From Rhodanobacter fulvus Jip2 (GTDB taxonomy: Bacteria; Pseudomonadota; Gammaproteobacteria; Xanthomonadales; Rhodanobacteraceae): a stretch of 32,503 nt of DNA. Below, one piece after another: positions 7,701 to 16,953 of the stretch. Within the stretch, counting starts at the first letter, position 1, and every line of letters starts with the position of its first letter. Under the pieces are notes generated by a model. It saw nothing but the letters and a program-made list of their open reading frames with translations, had not been told where the DNA came from and did not search any database. The stretch lies in assembly GCF_000264315.1 (NCBI RefSeq), contig NZ_AJXU01000008.1, positions 1 to 32,503 of the forward strand, read 5' to 3'. Both the position numbers and the translations under genes were made by a program.

Positions 7701-8348
7701 CTAGAACAACTCGACCTCACCCTTTATCGGATCATTTGCCAAACGCTTGAGGTAACCGCGCTCGTCGGCCACCAGCGCCACGTCGTCGCGGCGGCGCAAC
7801 TGGCGTACCCGCACGCGCCCACTCTGCGGAAAAAACTGCACCTGGCGGGGGTAGACGTCGCCTAGGTCGGAGGCGCACAGATTGAGCTTCTCGACCTCGA
7901 TGTAGCGCTGCACGAACTCGATGTTGCGCTGCCCCACGTCGCTGAGCTGGGCCAGCACGCGGCCACCGCCGAAAATCTTCACCTGCAGGTCGACGCGCTG
8001 GCCGCCGGCATTGAGGACACCGTTGATCAGTTGCTCCATCGCGTCGCTGCCGTAGCGCGCCGCGCGGCTGATGGTGGACGACCAACCATCGCGCTCGCCC
8101 AGTGGCTCGGGCAGCATGAAATGATTCATGCCGCCGATACCCCTGCGCGCGTCGTGGATGCAGGCCGACACGCACGAACCCAGCACAGTGGTGACCAGCT
8201 CTTCCTGGGTGCTGACATACAGCTCGCCGGGCAGAACCTTCACCGTCATGCAGGCGCTGACCGGGTCCCAGTAACGACGCAGGTGCTCGAAACCGGGAAG
8301 CGCACGCGGCTGCGGCGCCAAGGGTTTCGCGAAGGTCGAAATATTCAT
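7701..8348 (-). CDS. cheD: Receptor glutamine deamidase CheD
   Basis: Deamidates specific receptor glutamines to methylatable glutamates. Catalytic residues fit the family: C59 (LGSCV), H76 (GMNHFMLP) and T53. Length is 215 aa, with the core GGGRVLAQLSDVGQRN region present. The start ATG at 8348 overlaps the cheR stop (ATGA), implying translational coupling; the frame is open further upstream but overlaps cheR. The C-terminal hexapeptide GEVELF is nearly identical to the end of the MCP-like protein at 5334-6512. No CheC gene is seen nearby. Confidence 0.95.
   Translation of the reverse strand: MNISTFAKPLAPQPRALPGFEHLRRYWDPVSACMTVKVLPGELYVSTQEELVTTVLGSCVSACIHDARRGIGGMNHFMLPEPLGERDGWSSTISRAARYGSDAMEQLINGVLNAGGQRVDLQVKIFGGGRVLAQLSDVGQRNIEFVQRYIEVEKLNLCASDLGDVYPRQVQFFPQSGRVRVRQLRRRDDVALVADERGYLKRLANDPIKGEVELF
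7724..7750 (-). promoter_or_regulatory. Candidate internal sigma-28-like promoter upstream of cheB
   Basis: Read on the minus strand: TCAAGCGT (7750-7743), 11-base spacer, TCCGATAA (7731-7724). The -10 matches 7 of 8 bases of GCCGATAA, and the -35 has the same TCAAG core as the sites at 17407 and 17451. It is inside the last codons of cheD, so part of the match may be coding coincidence. The unusually large cheD-cheB gap (about 80 bases) makes an internal start plausible. Confidence 0.35.
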
Positions 8349-9226
8349 CCGCGCTTCCGGTAGACCGTGCGTCCAATCAGTTCGAAATCGTCGTTGATGC
8401 CATGCAGCGATTCGGAATGACCGAGAAAAAGATAGCCGCCCACCGGCAATAACTGGGCGTAGCGGCGGAACAGGCGCTGCTTGGTGGGCTGATCGAAATA
8501 GATCACCACGTTGCGGCAGAAAATGGCATCGAACGGCCCGCTCATGGGCCAGTCGTGCAGCAGGTTCAACGGCTGGATCGTCACCAGCTCGCGCAATTGC
8601 GGATGCACGCTGGCCAGGCCTTCGTAATCGCCGGTGCCACGCAGCAACCAGCGACGGCAACGCTCGGTGCTGATGCCGCCGAGGCGGTCCAGCGGATAGA
8701 CGCCCTTGCGGGCAGTGGCCAGCGCCTGCGGCGACAGGTCGGTGGCGAGGATCTTCGCGTCCAGCGTGCTGTTGTTGCGCGCGAGCGCCTCGGCCAGCAC
8801 CATCGCCAGCGCGTACGGCTCCTCGCCGCTGGAACACCCGGCCGACCAGATGCGCAGACGGTCACCGGCACGCTGCTTGTGTGCCACCCACGCCGGCAGC
8901 AGCTCGTTCTCCAGCAATTCGTAGTGATGCACTTCGCGAAAAAAGCTGGTGACGTTGGTGCTGATGGCGCTGGCCAGTTCACCCAGTTCGCTCTGCGGGT
9001 CATGCCGCAACACATCGCAATAGTCGGCAAAGTCCCTCAGGCGAAGGGCGCGAAGCCGCCGCTGCAGGCGACCTTGCACCAACTGATGCTTGTGGTCGCC
9101 CAGCGAGATGCCGCAGTGCTCCAGCACGAAACGGCGCAGGAACTCGAACTCCGCGGTTTGCAACACGGGACCATTGCTGCCCGCCGCAGCCGGATCACTC
9201 TTAGCCGGGGCGGACAAAACGCTCAC
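8345..9226 (-). CDS. cheR: Chemotaxis protein methyltransferase CheR
   Basis: S-adenosylmethionine-dependent methyltransferase that methylates receptor glutamates. 293 residues: an N-terminal helical domain (FLRRFVLEHCGISLGDHKHQ), then the SAM-binding Rossmann part with IWSAGCSSGEEPYALAM. The conserved FCRNVVIYF and FLGHSESL segments follow. Full length. The start ATG (9226) immediately follows the stop of the upstream MCP gene, and its end overlaps cheD by 4 bases. Both full-length MCPs of this operon end in a W-x-x-F pentapeptide, the type of tether recognised by pentapeptide-dependent CheR enzymes; whether this CheR binds it is inference. Confidence 0.96.
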   Translation of the reverse strand: MSVLSAPAKSDPAAAGSNGPVLQTAEFEFLRRFVLEHCGISLGDHKHQLVQGRLQRRLRALRLRDFADYCDVLRHDPQSELGELASAISTNVTSFFREVHHYELLENELLPAWVAHKQRAGDRLRIWSAGCSSGEEPYALAMVLAEALARNNSTLDAKILATDLSPQALATARKGVYPLDRLGGISTERCRRWLLRGTGDYEGLASVHPQLRELVTIQPLNLLHDWPMSGPFDAIFCRNVVIYFDQPTKQRLFRRYAQLLPVGGYLFLGHSESLHGINDDFELIGRTVYRKRG

Positions 9227-10963
9227 TCAGAACTCCTTCCAGGCACCGCTCGCACCGCCGGCGTCGGCGGTTGCCGGCGACGTTTTCGATGCGGGCGCAT
9301 TGCGCATGGCGGCGAACACGGCCTCGGTGGCCACCGCCACTTTCTGCGTGCGCGCCTGTACCGCCGCGGCGTCCACGTCGTCGCCGTCCTCGCTCAGATG
9401 GAAGAAGCCGACCTGGCGGCTCAGCTCGCCGGCCTGCTCCTGCATCGCACGGGCGGCGGCGGAAGCCTCTTCCACCAACGCGGCGTTCTGCTGGGTCATC
9501 TCGTCCATCTGCATGACGGCGTTGTTGACCTGGTCGATGCCGGCCGACTGCTCCTGGCTGGCCGCCGCGATCTCGGCCACGATGTCGGTAACCTTCTTCA
9601 CGCTGTCCACGATCTCGGCCAGTGCCTTGCCGGACTGGTCGACCAGCTCGGAGCCGCTGCGCACCTTCTCGGCACTGTCAGCGATCAGCCCCTTGATCTC
9701 CTTGGCGGCGCCGGCGCTGCGCTGCGCCAGGCTGCGCACCTCGGTGGCAACCACGGCGAAGCCGCGGCCCTGCTCACCGGCACGCGCGGCTTCCACTGCG
9801 GCGTTCAGCGCCAGCAGGTTGGTCTGGAAGGCGATCTCCTGGATCAGGCCCACGATGTCGGCGATCTTGTTGCTGGAGGCATTGATTTCGCCCATCGCCA
9901 CGATCGCGCGACTGGCCACTTCGCCACCGCGCTCGGCCTGCTCGCGGGCACCACGGGCCAGCTGGTTGGCGTGGCTGGCGTTCTCGGCGTTCTGCTTCAC
10001 GGTGGAGGTCATTTCCTCCATCGACGAGGCGGTTTCTTCCAGGCTGGACGCCTGCTCCTGGGTGCGCTGGCTGAGGTCGTCGTTGCCGCGGGCGATTTCC
10101 TGCGCGGCGGTATTGACGGCCTCGGAGCCCTGACGCACCTCACCCACGATCGCGCTGAGGCGATCGTCCATGGTGCGGAACGCATTCAACAGCTTGCCCA
10201 GTTCGTCGTTGCGGCCCACCTCGATCTCATGGCCGAGGTTACCGTCGGCGATGGCATGCGCCACTTCCACCGCCCGTTGCAGCGTGCCGGTGATGGAGCG
10301 GATCAGCAGTACCGCGACGATCAACGCCAACAGCAAGCCACCGGCAAGCGCGGCAAGCGTAAAGGCCCGCACCGTTTGGTAGCGGCTCACCTGTCCGTCG
10401 TAGATGCTCAGCGCAGTGGCCTGCTGTGCCTGCATGATCTTGGCCAGCGTGGATTGCCGCATCAGCATCAGCGGACGCACCTGCATGTTGAGCAGGTCGG
10501 GCGACGCCTCGTCCTTCTCGGCGAACGCGTCCAGCAGATCCTTGCTGTTCGACTCCAGGTCGGCGTCGGTGGAGGTCCAGTCCTTGTACAGCTTCTCGAT
10601 TTCCGGGCTCTTGGGCAGCGCGGCGAGCTTCTTCTTCAGCTCGGCGATCTCGGCCTGCGCCTTGGTGAAGTCGTCGATCTTCTGCTTCATCTGGTCGGGC
10701 TGGCTCATCAGCGACGCCGCCTCGCCCAGCGCGATGTACGACATCAGCGAGCGCTGGGTGATGGTGGCCACCAGGTTGGCCGGCACCATCTGGCCGTCGT
10801 AGATCTCGCGCGTGCCATTGTTCTGCATCTGCATGGCGCCGAGGCCGATGACCGCGCCACCAATCAGCATCGCGCCAAGCAGGGCGAGCACGCCGATGAG
10901 ACGGGTCTTGACGCTCAGCGTGGGCATCTTGGTAAACCGTGCCATGAATGTTTTTAGCTTCAT
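9227..10963 (-). CDS. Methyl-accepting chemotaxis protein with four-helix-bundle sensor
   Basis: 578 residues. TM1 about 22-43; periplasmic helical ligand domain about 44-199 (4HB/TarH-like, with a long charged helix around 95-130); TM2 about 200-222; HAMP 223-275; then a signalling domain. The hairpin tip is closely E. coli-like ([40 protein letters not shown]), consistent with the 36-heptad class used by F7 systems. It ends in AWKEF, a CheR/CheB tether pentapeptide comparable to NWETF. Ligand unknown. 15 bases downstream of cheW and directly abutting cheR. Confidence 0.93.
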   Translation of the reverse strand: MKLKTFMARFTKMPTLSVKTRLIGVLALLGAMLIGGAVIGLGAMQMQNNGTREIYDGQMVPANLVATITQRSLMSYIALGEAASLMSQPDQMKQKIDDFTKAQAEIAELKKKLAALPKSPEIEKLYKDWTSTDADLESNSKDLLDAFAEKDEASPDLLNMQVRPLMLMRQSTLAKIMQAQQATALSIYDGQVSRYQTVRAFTLAALAGGLLLALIVAVLLIRSITGTLQRAVEVAHAIADGNLGHEIEVGRNDELGKLLNAFRTMDDRLSAIVGEVRQGSEAVNTAAQEIARGNDDLSQRTQEQASSLEETASSMEEMTSTVKQNAENASHANQLARGAREQAERGGEVASRAIVAMGEINASSNKIADIVGLIQEIAFQTNLLALNAAVEAARAGEQGRGFAVVATEVRSLAQRSAGAAKEIKGLIADSAEKVRSGSELVDQSGKALAEIVDSVKKVTDIVAEIAAASQEQSAGIDQVNNAVMQMDEMTQQNAALVEEASAAARAMQEQAGELSRQVGFFHLSEDGDDVDAAAVQARTQKVAVATEAVFAAMRNAPASKTSPATADAGGASGAWKEF

Positions 10964-10978
10964 TTTCTATCCCCGGGG

Positions 10979-11485
10979 TCAGGCGGCAACTTCGACGTCA
11001 CGGACGTCCGGCATGGCCGCGTCCAGCGTTTCGACGTCTTCAGGACGCATCAGTTTTTCCACATCCAGCAGCATCACCATGCGCTCGACATGGGTAGCCA
11101 GGCCTTTCAGGTAGCGGGTATCCACCACCACGCCCATGTCCGGCACGGGCTTGATCGCGGCCGGATCGATATCGACCACGTCGGACACCGCGTCGACCAC
11201 GATGCCGAACAACCGCTCATCCACCGCCACGATGATCATCACGGTGTTGTCGCCGTAGCTTTCGCGCTCCAGTCCGAAGCGCAGGCGCAGGTCCATGATC
11301 GGCACGATGGCGCCGCGCAGGTTGAGCACGCCCAACAGGTAGTCGGGGGTTTGCGGGATGCGCGTCACCCGCGACCAGCCGCGGATCTCGCGCACGGTCA
11401 GGATGTCGACGCCGTACTCCTCGCCGGCAAGGTTGAAGGTGAGCTGCTGCAAGGTATCTGCTGCGTCCGGGTTGTTTTCGTACAT
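10979..11485 (-). CDS. cheW: Chemotaxis coupling protein CheW (second chemosensory system)
   Basis: Scaffold that joins MCPs to CheA in the receptor array. 168 residues with the SH3-like CheW fold: LTFNLAGEEYGVDILTVREI at the N-terminus, VTRIPQTPDYLLGVLNLRG, PIMDLRLRFGL, and a GIVVDAVSDVV strand. A ~20-residue acidic C-terminal tail (RPEDVETLDAAMPDVRDVEV) extends past the core. It sits between the outer-membrane barrel gene and the 4HB-MCP. An 18-bp perfect palindrome lies 19-36 bases upstream of its start. Confidence 0.95.
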   Translation of the reverse strand: MYENNPDAADTLQQLTFNLAGEEYGVDILTVREIRGWSRVTRIPQTPDYLLGVLNLRGAIVPIMDLRLRFGLERESYGDNTVMIIVAVDERLFGIVVDAVSDVVDIDPAAIKPVPDMGVVVDTRYLKGLATHVERMVMLLDVEKLMRPEDVETLDAAMPDVRDVEVAA

Positions 11486-11503
11486 GGCCTGCTACCTGAT
11501 GAC

Positions 11504-11521
11504 GGGCGTCTGCAGACGCCC
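11504..11521. other. 18-bp perfect palindrome upstream of cheW
   Basis: GGGCGTCTGCAGACGCCC equals its own reverse complement. It lies in the 83-base gap between the barrel gene stop (11569) and the cheW start (11485). As RNA it folds as a 7-bp stem with a TGCA loop. No T-run follows on the minus strand, so it is not a standard terminator. It could set differential mRNA stability or be a dimeric operator; nothing decides between these. Confidence 0.55.
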
Positions 11522-11568
11522 CGTTGCCTTGAGTTTGTCGGCGCTTCGATGGAGAACTTGAGCGCGGA

Positions 11569-12600
11569 TCAGAACGAGAATTCGCTCCAGATGCCGATCT
11601 CGTTGCTGCGGTGCAGCTCGCCGTCGTCGTGGCGCAGTGCATTGCGTTTGTACGCCAGCGCCAGCCGCAGCGGCTTTACCGGCTGCCACTGCACACCTGC
11701 ATTGGCGTATGTGGCGCGCCGGGATGGCTCGCGCAGGCGCGTGGGCTGGGCGTTGTCGTAGCGGGCGAAGACGCTCCACTGCGGTGCCAGCTGCACGCTG
11801 GCCCACGCCGACCAGCTGCCGGTGCGTTCGCTGGCCACGCTGTAAAGGCTGGCCCAGTTGCTGGCGTAGCTGTAGCGCATGCCCAGGCGCCAGGTGTCGT
11901 CGGCATAGCCGGCCAGCAGGTCGAGCCGGCGCGCGGTGTGGTACAGCGGCCGCGCGTCGTCGCTGGCGGCAAGCTGGCCGTCATAGCCGCCCAGCGCCAG
12001 CATGGTGTGCGCGCTGGCATGCCAGGTCACCACCGCTTCCACATCGGCGCGGTGGTTGTGGGTGGGGCGCTTGTAGCCGCCGCCGGTGACTACGGCCACG
12101 GCGTAATCCAGCTGCGGTGCCAGCTCACCCTTCAGGTGCACGCCCCAGTCGGCCGCGTCGTCGATCTTCTGCATCGAGGTGGCGATGGAATCGATGTAGC
12201 GGTAGCCATACCACTGGCTGGTGAGCGACAGCACCGGCATGTCGTCCACGCCCAGCCGCAGGCGTGTGTGGTTGCTCCACTGCCGCTGCAGGTACGCGTG
12301 TTTCAGCCACACGACCGCGTCACGCTCGCCGCGCAGCCAGTTGATGTCGGTGGTGACGTGCGCCGACCAGGCCGGGTCGAACGCGTAGTCCGCGTCGAGG
12401 TAGAGGCGCTTCAGGTCGCCGTCCCAGCCGCGGCTGTCGGTGTGAGCCACGTAGTTGCGCTGCTGGAGCTGGCTGATGTCGGCAAAGACCTTGCCGCCGA
12501 ACGTGAAATCACCGGCGTATGCGGCCGGGGCGAGCAGTGCGGCGGCACCAAACGCCAGCGCCGGCAGCGCACGGCGCACCGTAATCGTGGAGAGGATCAT
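11569..12600 (-). CDS. Predicted outer-membrane beta-barrel (porin-like) protein
   Basis: 343 residues with a signal peptide cleaved after about residue 29 (APAAYA). The rest shows alternating hydrophobic/polar strands rich in Trp and Tyr (for example LYLDADYAF, SWSAWASVQLAP) and a terminal Phe (SEFSF), the usual outer-membrane assembly signal. No exact family is recognised; it resembles porin-like or carbohydrate-porin proteins. Start ATG at 12600 has GGAA 5 bases upstream. It is unusual to find such a gene inside a chemosensory operon, between the Cache-MCP and cheW; a role in ligand entry or sensing of an imported solute is inference. A hairpin and a weak sigma-28-like -10 lie just upstream. 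Confidence 0.75.
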   Translation of the reverse strand: MILSTITVRRALPALAFGAAALLAPAAYAGDFTFGGKVFADISQLQQRNYVAHTDSRGWDGDLKRLYLDADYAFDPAWSAHVTTDINWLRGERDAVVWLKHAYLQRQWSNHTRLRLGVDDMPVLSLTSQWYGYRYIDSIATSMQKIDDAADWGVHLKGELAPQLDYAVAVVTGGGYKRPTHNHRADVEAVVTWHASAHTMLALGGYDGQLAASDDARPLYHTARRLDLLAGYADDTWRLGMRYSYASNWASLYSVASERTGSWSAWASVQLAPQWSVFARYDNAQPTRLREPSRRATYANAGVQWQPVKPLRLALAYKRNALRHDDGELHRSNEIGIWSEFSF

Positions 12601-12618
12601 GCAAGTTCCATAAATGTG

Positions 12619-12642
12619 GGTGGGCGTGCATGCAGGCCCACC
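12619..12642. other. Hairpin in leader of the outer-membrane barrel gene
   Basis: GGTGGGC (12619-12625) pairs with GCCCACC (12636-12642) around a 10-base loop that itself contains the palindrome TGCATGCA. It is 19-42 bases upstream of the start codon at 12600. It could be a weak terminator for the preceding MCP gene, without a T-run, or a leader stem. Confidence 0.4.
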
Positions 12643-12644
12643 GA

Positions 12645-12671
12645 ATATCGGCGGCGCGCCGTGTTGCTCGG
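12645..12671 (-). promoter_or_regulatory. Weak candidate sigma-28-like promoter for the barrel gene
   Basis: On the minus strand GCCGATAT (12652-12645) matches 7 of 8 bases of the sigma-28 -10 and stands in noncoding DNA about 45 bases before the barrel gene start. The -35 at the required 11-base spacing is CCGAGCAA (12671-12664), which keeps only C, A and G of a TCAAG core, so the call is weak. Confidence 0.25.
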
Positions 12672-12695
12672 GCGCCAGGGATCAGAACGGGTCGT

Positions 12696-14396
12696 TCAGA
12701 ACTCGGTCCACGCGCCGGCCGTGGAGGTCGCGGCGCGGACCGGGGTCGCGGCGGCAACCGCGCGCCGAGGCGCCGTCGCCGCACGCGGTCGCGGCGCGGC
12801 CGACACGCTGGCCGCCGTGGCGGGCTCGCCCAGCCGGAAGAACGTCATCTGCCGCTGCAGCTCGTTGGCCTGCTCCTGCATCGCGCGGGCGGCAGCGGAG
12901 GCTTCCTCCACCAGCGCCGCGTTCTGCTGGGTGACTTCGTCCATCTGCATCACGGCGCGGTTGACCTGGTCGATGCCGCTGGATTGCTCCTGGCTGGCGG
13001 CGGCAATCTCGGCCACGATGTCGGTAACCTTCTTGACGCTGTCCACGATGCCGGTCAGCGCTGCGCCGGACTCGTCGACCAGCACGCTGCCCGCTTCCAC
13101 CCGGCGCACGCTTTCGCTGATCAGGCCCTTGATCTCCTTCGCCGCCGCGGCGCTGCGCTGCGACAGGTTGCGCACCTCGCTGGCGACCACGGCGAAGCCG
13201 CGGCCCTGCTCGCCGGCGCGCGCCGCTTCCACCGCCGCGTTCAGCGACAGCAGGTTGGTCTGAAACGCGATCTCGTCGATCAGGCCCACGATGTCGGCGA
13301 TCTTGCGGCTGGAGGCGTTGATCTCGCCCATTGCCTCGACTGCCCGCGCCGCCACTTCACCGCCGCGCTCGGCCTGGTCGCGGGCACCGCTGGCCAGCTG
13401 GCTGGCATGGCTGGCGTTCTCCGCGTTCTGCTTCACGGTGGAGGTCATTTCCTCCATCGAGGCGGCGGTTTCCTCCAGGCTCGACGCCTGCTCCTGCGTG
13501 CGCTGGCTGAGGTCGTCATTGCCCTTGGCAATCTGGTGCGCCGCCGTGCTGACCGCCTGCGAACCGTGCTGCACTTCACCCACGATGCCGGTCAGGCGCG
13601 CGCGCATCCGCGCCAGTGCGTCGAGCAGGCTGCCGCTGGCGAAGGTCTGTTCATCGTCGATGACCAGGTCGCCATCGGCGATGCGCGAAGCCATCTTCAC
13701 CGCGAAGTCCGGCTCGCCACCGATGCTCTGCCGGATGCTGCGCATCGACAGCCACACCAGCAGGATCACCAGCAGTGCCACCAGCCCCGCCTTGGCCAGG
13801 TTCACCAGCAGCGAATGCTGGAACTGCGCGTCGATGTCGTCGAAATAGGCGCCCGCACCAAAGTGCATGCCCCACGGCTTGAACAGCTGCGAGTAGGTGA
13901 TCTTGCCAACGACTTTGCCGGTGCTGGGCTTGAGCCAGTCATACCGGGTTACACCGTGGCCATCACGCAGATCGGCGTCATGCATCGACTGGAACAGCGT
14001 ATGTCCGTGCGGATCGGTTTCGTCGCGAACGCTCTTGCCCAGCTTGTCCAGCCATACCGGATGCAGGGTCAGGACGTAGTTGGCGTCGAACGCGAAGACG
14101 TATCCCGCACCGTCGTCCCAGCGCATCTGATGGATCTGGGCCAACGCGAGGCGCTGCGCTTCCGCCACGCTGAATTCGCCCTTGGCGGCCCGGTCATGGA
14201 AGTTGGTTGCCACCGCAATCGCCGTCTGCACCTCGCTGCGCAGCGTGTTCTGCAGGCCGTTCATCTGCAGCGCGCGACTCTCGAAGGCATTCATCACGGT
14301 GAGGCCGATCAATCCGGCGATCACCACCACGACCACCAACACCACCCGCGCATTGAGGCTCAGGCGGTTGAACGACCAGCGTTTCAGGAGCGACAT
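12696..14396 (-). CDS. Methyl-accepting chemotaxis protein with single Cache sensor
   Basis: 566 residues. TM1 about 17-35; periplasmic single-Cache domain about 40-190 ([45 protein letters not shown]), the type that often binds small organic acids; TM2 about 198-217; HAMP; then an E. coli-like signalling domain ([20 protein letters not shown]). It ends in AWTEF, a CheR/CheB tether like that of the other MCP here. The start is the ATG at 14396, with GAGG about 12 bases upstream; the frame is open to 14606 but overlaps cheA and lacks MCP features. About 157 noncoding bases separate it from cheA. Confidence 0.93.
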   Translation of the reverse strand: MSLLKRWSFNRLSLNARVVLVVVVVIAGLIGLTVMNAFESRALQMNGLQNTLRSEVQTAIAVATNFHDRAAKGEFSVAEAQRLALAQIHQMRWDDGAGYVFAFDANYVLTLHPVWLDKLGKSVRDETDPHGHTLFQSMHDADLRDGHGVTRYDWLKPSTGKVVGKITYSQLFKPWGMHFGAGAYFDDIDAQFQHSLLVNLAKAGLVALLVILLVWLSMRSIRQSIGGEPDFAVKMASRIADGDLVIDDEQTFASGSLLDALARMRARLTGIVGEVQHGSQAVSTAAHQIAKGNDDLSQRTQEQASSLEETAASMEEMTSTVKQNAENASHASQLASGARDQAERGGEVAARAVEAMGEINASSRKIADIVGLIDEIAFQTNLLSLNAAVEAARAGEQGRGFAVVASEVRNLSQRSAAAAKEIKGLISESVRRVEAGSVLVDESGAALTGIVDSVKKVTDIVAEIAAASQEQSSGIDQVNRAVMQMDEVTQQNAALVEEASAAARAMQEQANELQRQMTFFRLGEPATAASVSAAPRPRAATAPRRAVAAATPVRAATSTAGAWTEF

Positions 14397-14471
14397 GACA
14401 CGAGCCTCGGGAACAGCAAAATAACGGGAAGGAGGGTGCCAGCCGGCCGCATCGCGACCTGCTGACGGTAT

Positions 14472-14529
14472 CGGCGCCGAGGCGCCGGGTATCTGGAAAC
14501 GGTTCCGGCGGCGTGACGGGCATTCCCGT
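14472..14529. other. Two hairpins in the cheA-MCP gap
   Basis: CGGCGCCGAGGCGCCG (14472-14487) folds with a 6-bp stem and 4-base loop, and ACGGG-CATT-CCCGT (14516-14529) makes a second small stem. Both lie in the gap downstream of the cheA stop (14554) and upstream of the MCP start (14396). Neither has a T-run. They may be processing or stability elements that adjust receptor versus kinase expression. Confidence 0.35.
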
Positions 14530-14553
14530 GCGTTCACCCCTGCCGGTTGAATG

Positions 14554-16572
14554 TCACGCTGCTTTCCGGCGCTGCCCCTGGCTCTGACCGAGCCGCACGA
14601 CCCCACTTACGTCCACGATCAAGGCCACCGAACCATCGCTGAGAATGGTGGCGCCGGAAATACCCTCGACGCGCTGGTAATGCGCTTCCAGCGACTTCAC
14701 CACCGCCTGTTGCTGGCCGAGCAGGTCGTCGACCAGCAGGCCCACGCGACGGCCTTCCTCCTCCACCACCACCACGATGCCGTTCTCGATGCTGCTGACG
14801 GCATCGGCGCAGCCGAAGGTCTTGTACAGCCGCATCATCGGCAGGTACTCGTCGCGGAACAGGAACACCTCGCCGCCACCGGCGGTCTTGCGCACTTTGT
14901 CGGCCTTCAACCGCAGCGATTCGACAATGGAGATCAGCGGCACGATGTAGCGTTCCTCGCCCACCGCGGTGACCAGGCCGTCGATGATCGCCAGAGTCAG
15001 CGGCAAGGCGATGGTGAAGGTGCTGCCCTTGCCCGTGACGCTGCGCACGCCGACGGTACCTCCCAGGTCACGCACGTTGCGGCGGACCACGTCCATGCCG
15101 ACGCCGCGGCCGGAAAGATCGGTGGCTTGCGCCGCGGTGGAGAAGCCGGGCTGGAAAATCAGCTCGGCCACCTCGGCATCGCTCAAATCCTGCCCTTCGG
15201 CCACCAAGCCGCGCTGCTGCGCCTTGGCGACGATAGCGGCATGGTTGAGGCCGGCGCCATCGTCGCTGATCTGCACCACGATGTTGCCGCCTTCGTGGTA
15301 CGCATTGAGTTTCAGGGTGCCGGTTTCGGACTTGCCCGCGGCCCTGCGCTTCTCGGGCGATTCCAGGCCGTGATCGATCGCGTTGCGCACCAGGTGCACC
15401 AATGGATCGCCGATCTTCTCCAGCACCGTCTTGTCCAGTTCGGTGTTTTCGCCGTGCAGCTCCAGCCGCACCTGCTTGCCGAGCTTGCGCTCCAGGTCGC
15501 GCACCAGCCGCGGGAAGCGGTTGAATACCGACGCGATCGACAGCATGCGGATGCGCATCACGCTTTCCTGCAGCTCGCGCGTGTTGCGCTCCAGTTGCAC
15601 CAGGCCTTCGCGCAGGCGCTCCAGTTGCGACATGTCGAACTTTTCGCCGATGTCGCTGAGCATGGACTGGGTGATCACCAGCTCACCCATCATGTTGATC
15701 AGTGCATCGACCTTGTCGATGCCCACGCGGATCGAGCTGCCTTCGCTGGATGCGCTCGCCGTGTCGCGAACCGCGACTTTCGCCCCCGCCGCCGGCGCAG
15801 CCGAAACGGCTGCCGGCGCGACGGGTGCCGCATCATTGGCTACCGCCACGGGCGCCGCTTCCAGCGCCTTGATGGCCAGCACGCAGTCGCCGTCGAGCCA
15901 GTCGAACACCGCATCCACATCGGCACGGGCCACGTCGCCATGCAGGCGCAGTTGCCAGCCGAGGTAGCACGTCGTGGGATCGAAATCGGCCAGTTGCGCC
16001 GGTGCGCCATCGACCAGGAAAACGCGCAGCACTTCCAGCCGGCCGAGCTGCTGCAGCTCCCGGAACAGGCGCAGCGGTTCGTTGCCGGTCTGCAGCAGGT
16101 GCGGCAGCGCGGAAAAATCGATGTCCCAACCGGCGACCACGGCCTTCGGCGCTGCCGCGGCAACCACCGCCACCGCCGCCTCGCCACTGACCAGGCGCAC
16201 CAGTTCGCCGCGCAGCGCTTCGCTCTCGGCATCGGCCACGGGCTGGCCGCCGCGCGAGCGGCTCAGCATGCCGCGCAGGCAATCGACCGAGCGCAGCAGC
16301 AGGTCGATCAACTCGCCATCGACGCCGCGACGCTCGCTGCGCACTTCTTCCAGCAGCGATTCGGCCACGTGGGTGAAGGCCGCCACATCGGTGAAACCGA
16401 ACGTGGCGGCGCCGCCCTTGATGGAATGGGCGGCACGAAAAATGGTGTGTACCAGCTCGCCGTCGGTCGAGCCCGAATCCAGCGCCAGCAACGCCGCTTC
16501 CATCGCGTCGAGCCCTTCAAGACTCTCCTCGAAAAAGGTCTTGTGGAACTGTGTCAGGTCGACCGAACTCAT
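14554..16572 (-). CDS. cheA: Chemotaxis histidine kinase CheA (second chemosensory system)
   Basis: 672 residues. HPt (P1) domain 1-105 with phosphorylated H49 (AAHSIKGG); a central domain about 148-240 in the position of the CheY/CheB-binding P2; an Ala/Val-rich linker; dimerisation P3 about 281-350; ATPase P4 with N box [12 protein letters not shown] (391-402), G1 SDDGAGL (436-442) and G2 GRGVGMD (488-494); CheW-like P5 from about 530. All catalytic elements are present. It starts 4 bases after cheY. Presumed targets are the CheY at 16577 and CheB. This kinase belongs to the operon with CheR/CheB/CheD, matching the P. aeruginosa che2 / V. cholerae cluster III type; what it controls is not known from sequence. 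Confidence 0.96.
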   Translation of the reverse strand: MSSVDLTQFHKTFFEESLEGLDAMEAALLALDSGSTDGELVHTIFRAAHSIKGGAATFGFTDVAAFTHVAESLLEEVRSERRGVDGELIDLLLRSVDCLRGMLSRSRGGQPVADAESEALRGELVRLVSGEAAVAVVAAAAPKAVVAGWDIDFSALPHLLQTGNEPLRLFRELQQLGRLEVLRVFLVDGAPAQLADFDPTTCYLGWQLRLHGDVARADVDAVFDWLDGDCVLAIKALEAAPVAVANDAAPVAPAAVSAAPAAGAKVAVRDTASASSEGSSIRVGIDKVDALINMMGELVITQSMLSDIGEKFDMSQLERLREGLVQLERNTRELQESVMRIRMLSIASVFNRFPRLVRDLERKLGKQVRLELHGENTELDKTVLEKIGDPLVHLVRNAIDHGLESPEKRRAAGKSETGTLKLNAYHEGGNIVVQISDDGAGLNHAAIVAKAQQRGLVAEGQDLSDAEVAELIFQPGFSTAAQATDLSGRGVGMDVVRRNVRDLGGTVGVRSVTGKGSTFTIALPLTLAIIDGLVTAVGEERYIVPLISIVESLRLKADKVRKTAGGGEVFLFRDEYLPMMRLYKTFGCADAVSSIENGIVVVVEEEGRRVGLLVDDLLGQQQAVVKSLEAHYQRVEGISGATILSDGSVALIVDVSGVVRLGQSQGQRRKAA

Positions 16573-16576
16573 CGCT

Positions 16577-16939
16577 TCAGCCCAGCACGCGCTTGACGGT
16601 GGCCAGCAGCTGTTCCGGATCGAACGGCTTGACCAGCCAGCCGGTGGCGCCGGCGGCCTTGCCTTCCATCTTCTTCTCGGTATGCGATTCGGTGGTCAGC
16701 ATCAGGATCGGCACGCCCTTGTAGGCGTCCATCGCGCGCAGCTCGCGCACCATCGCGATGCCGTCCATCACCGGCATGTTCACGTCGGCCAGCACCAGGT
16801 CGAAACTGGAGCCGCGCGCCACGTCCAGCGCCAGCTGGCCGTTTTCGGCCTCGGCCACTTCGTGACCGGCGCCACGCAGGGTGAAAGCCACCATGCCGCG
16901 CATCGAAGCCGAATCGTCTACCGCGAGAATCTTTGCCAT
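16577..16939 (-). CDS. cheY: Single-domain response regulator CheY (second chemosensory system)
   Basis: 120-residue receiver domain alone. The acidic pocket is D8/D9, the phospho-acceptor is D52 (LADVNMPVMDG), the switch residues are T82/T83 (MLTTES), and K104 (VKPFDP) is conserved. It is clearly different from the motor-type CheY at 24379 (which has the [14 protein letters not shown] block), so its output need not be the flagellar switch. It lies directly upstream of cheA and 14 bases after the STAS gene. Confidence 0.94.
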   Translation of the reverse strand: MAKILAVDDSASMRGMVAFTLRGAGHEVAEAENGQLALDVARGSSFDLVLADVNMPVMDGIAMVRELRAMDAYKGVPILMLTTESHTEKKMEGKAAGATGWLVKPFDPEQLLATVKRVLG

Positions 16940-16953
16940 GCTGCTACCTCGGT

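Noticed and set aside
8555..10957. Very long plus-strand open frame (about 800 codons) across cheR and the 4HB-MCP
   Set aside because: It is antisense to two well-supported genes; its Arg/His/Gln-rich composition is the usual shadow of GC-rich codon bias.
14468..14494. GCCGATAC as a sigma-28 -10 upstream of the Cache-MCP
   Set aside because: At 11-base spacing the -35 position reads AGATACCC, with no TAAAG/TCAAG core.
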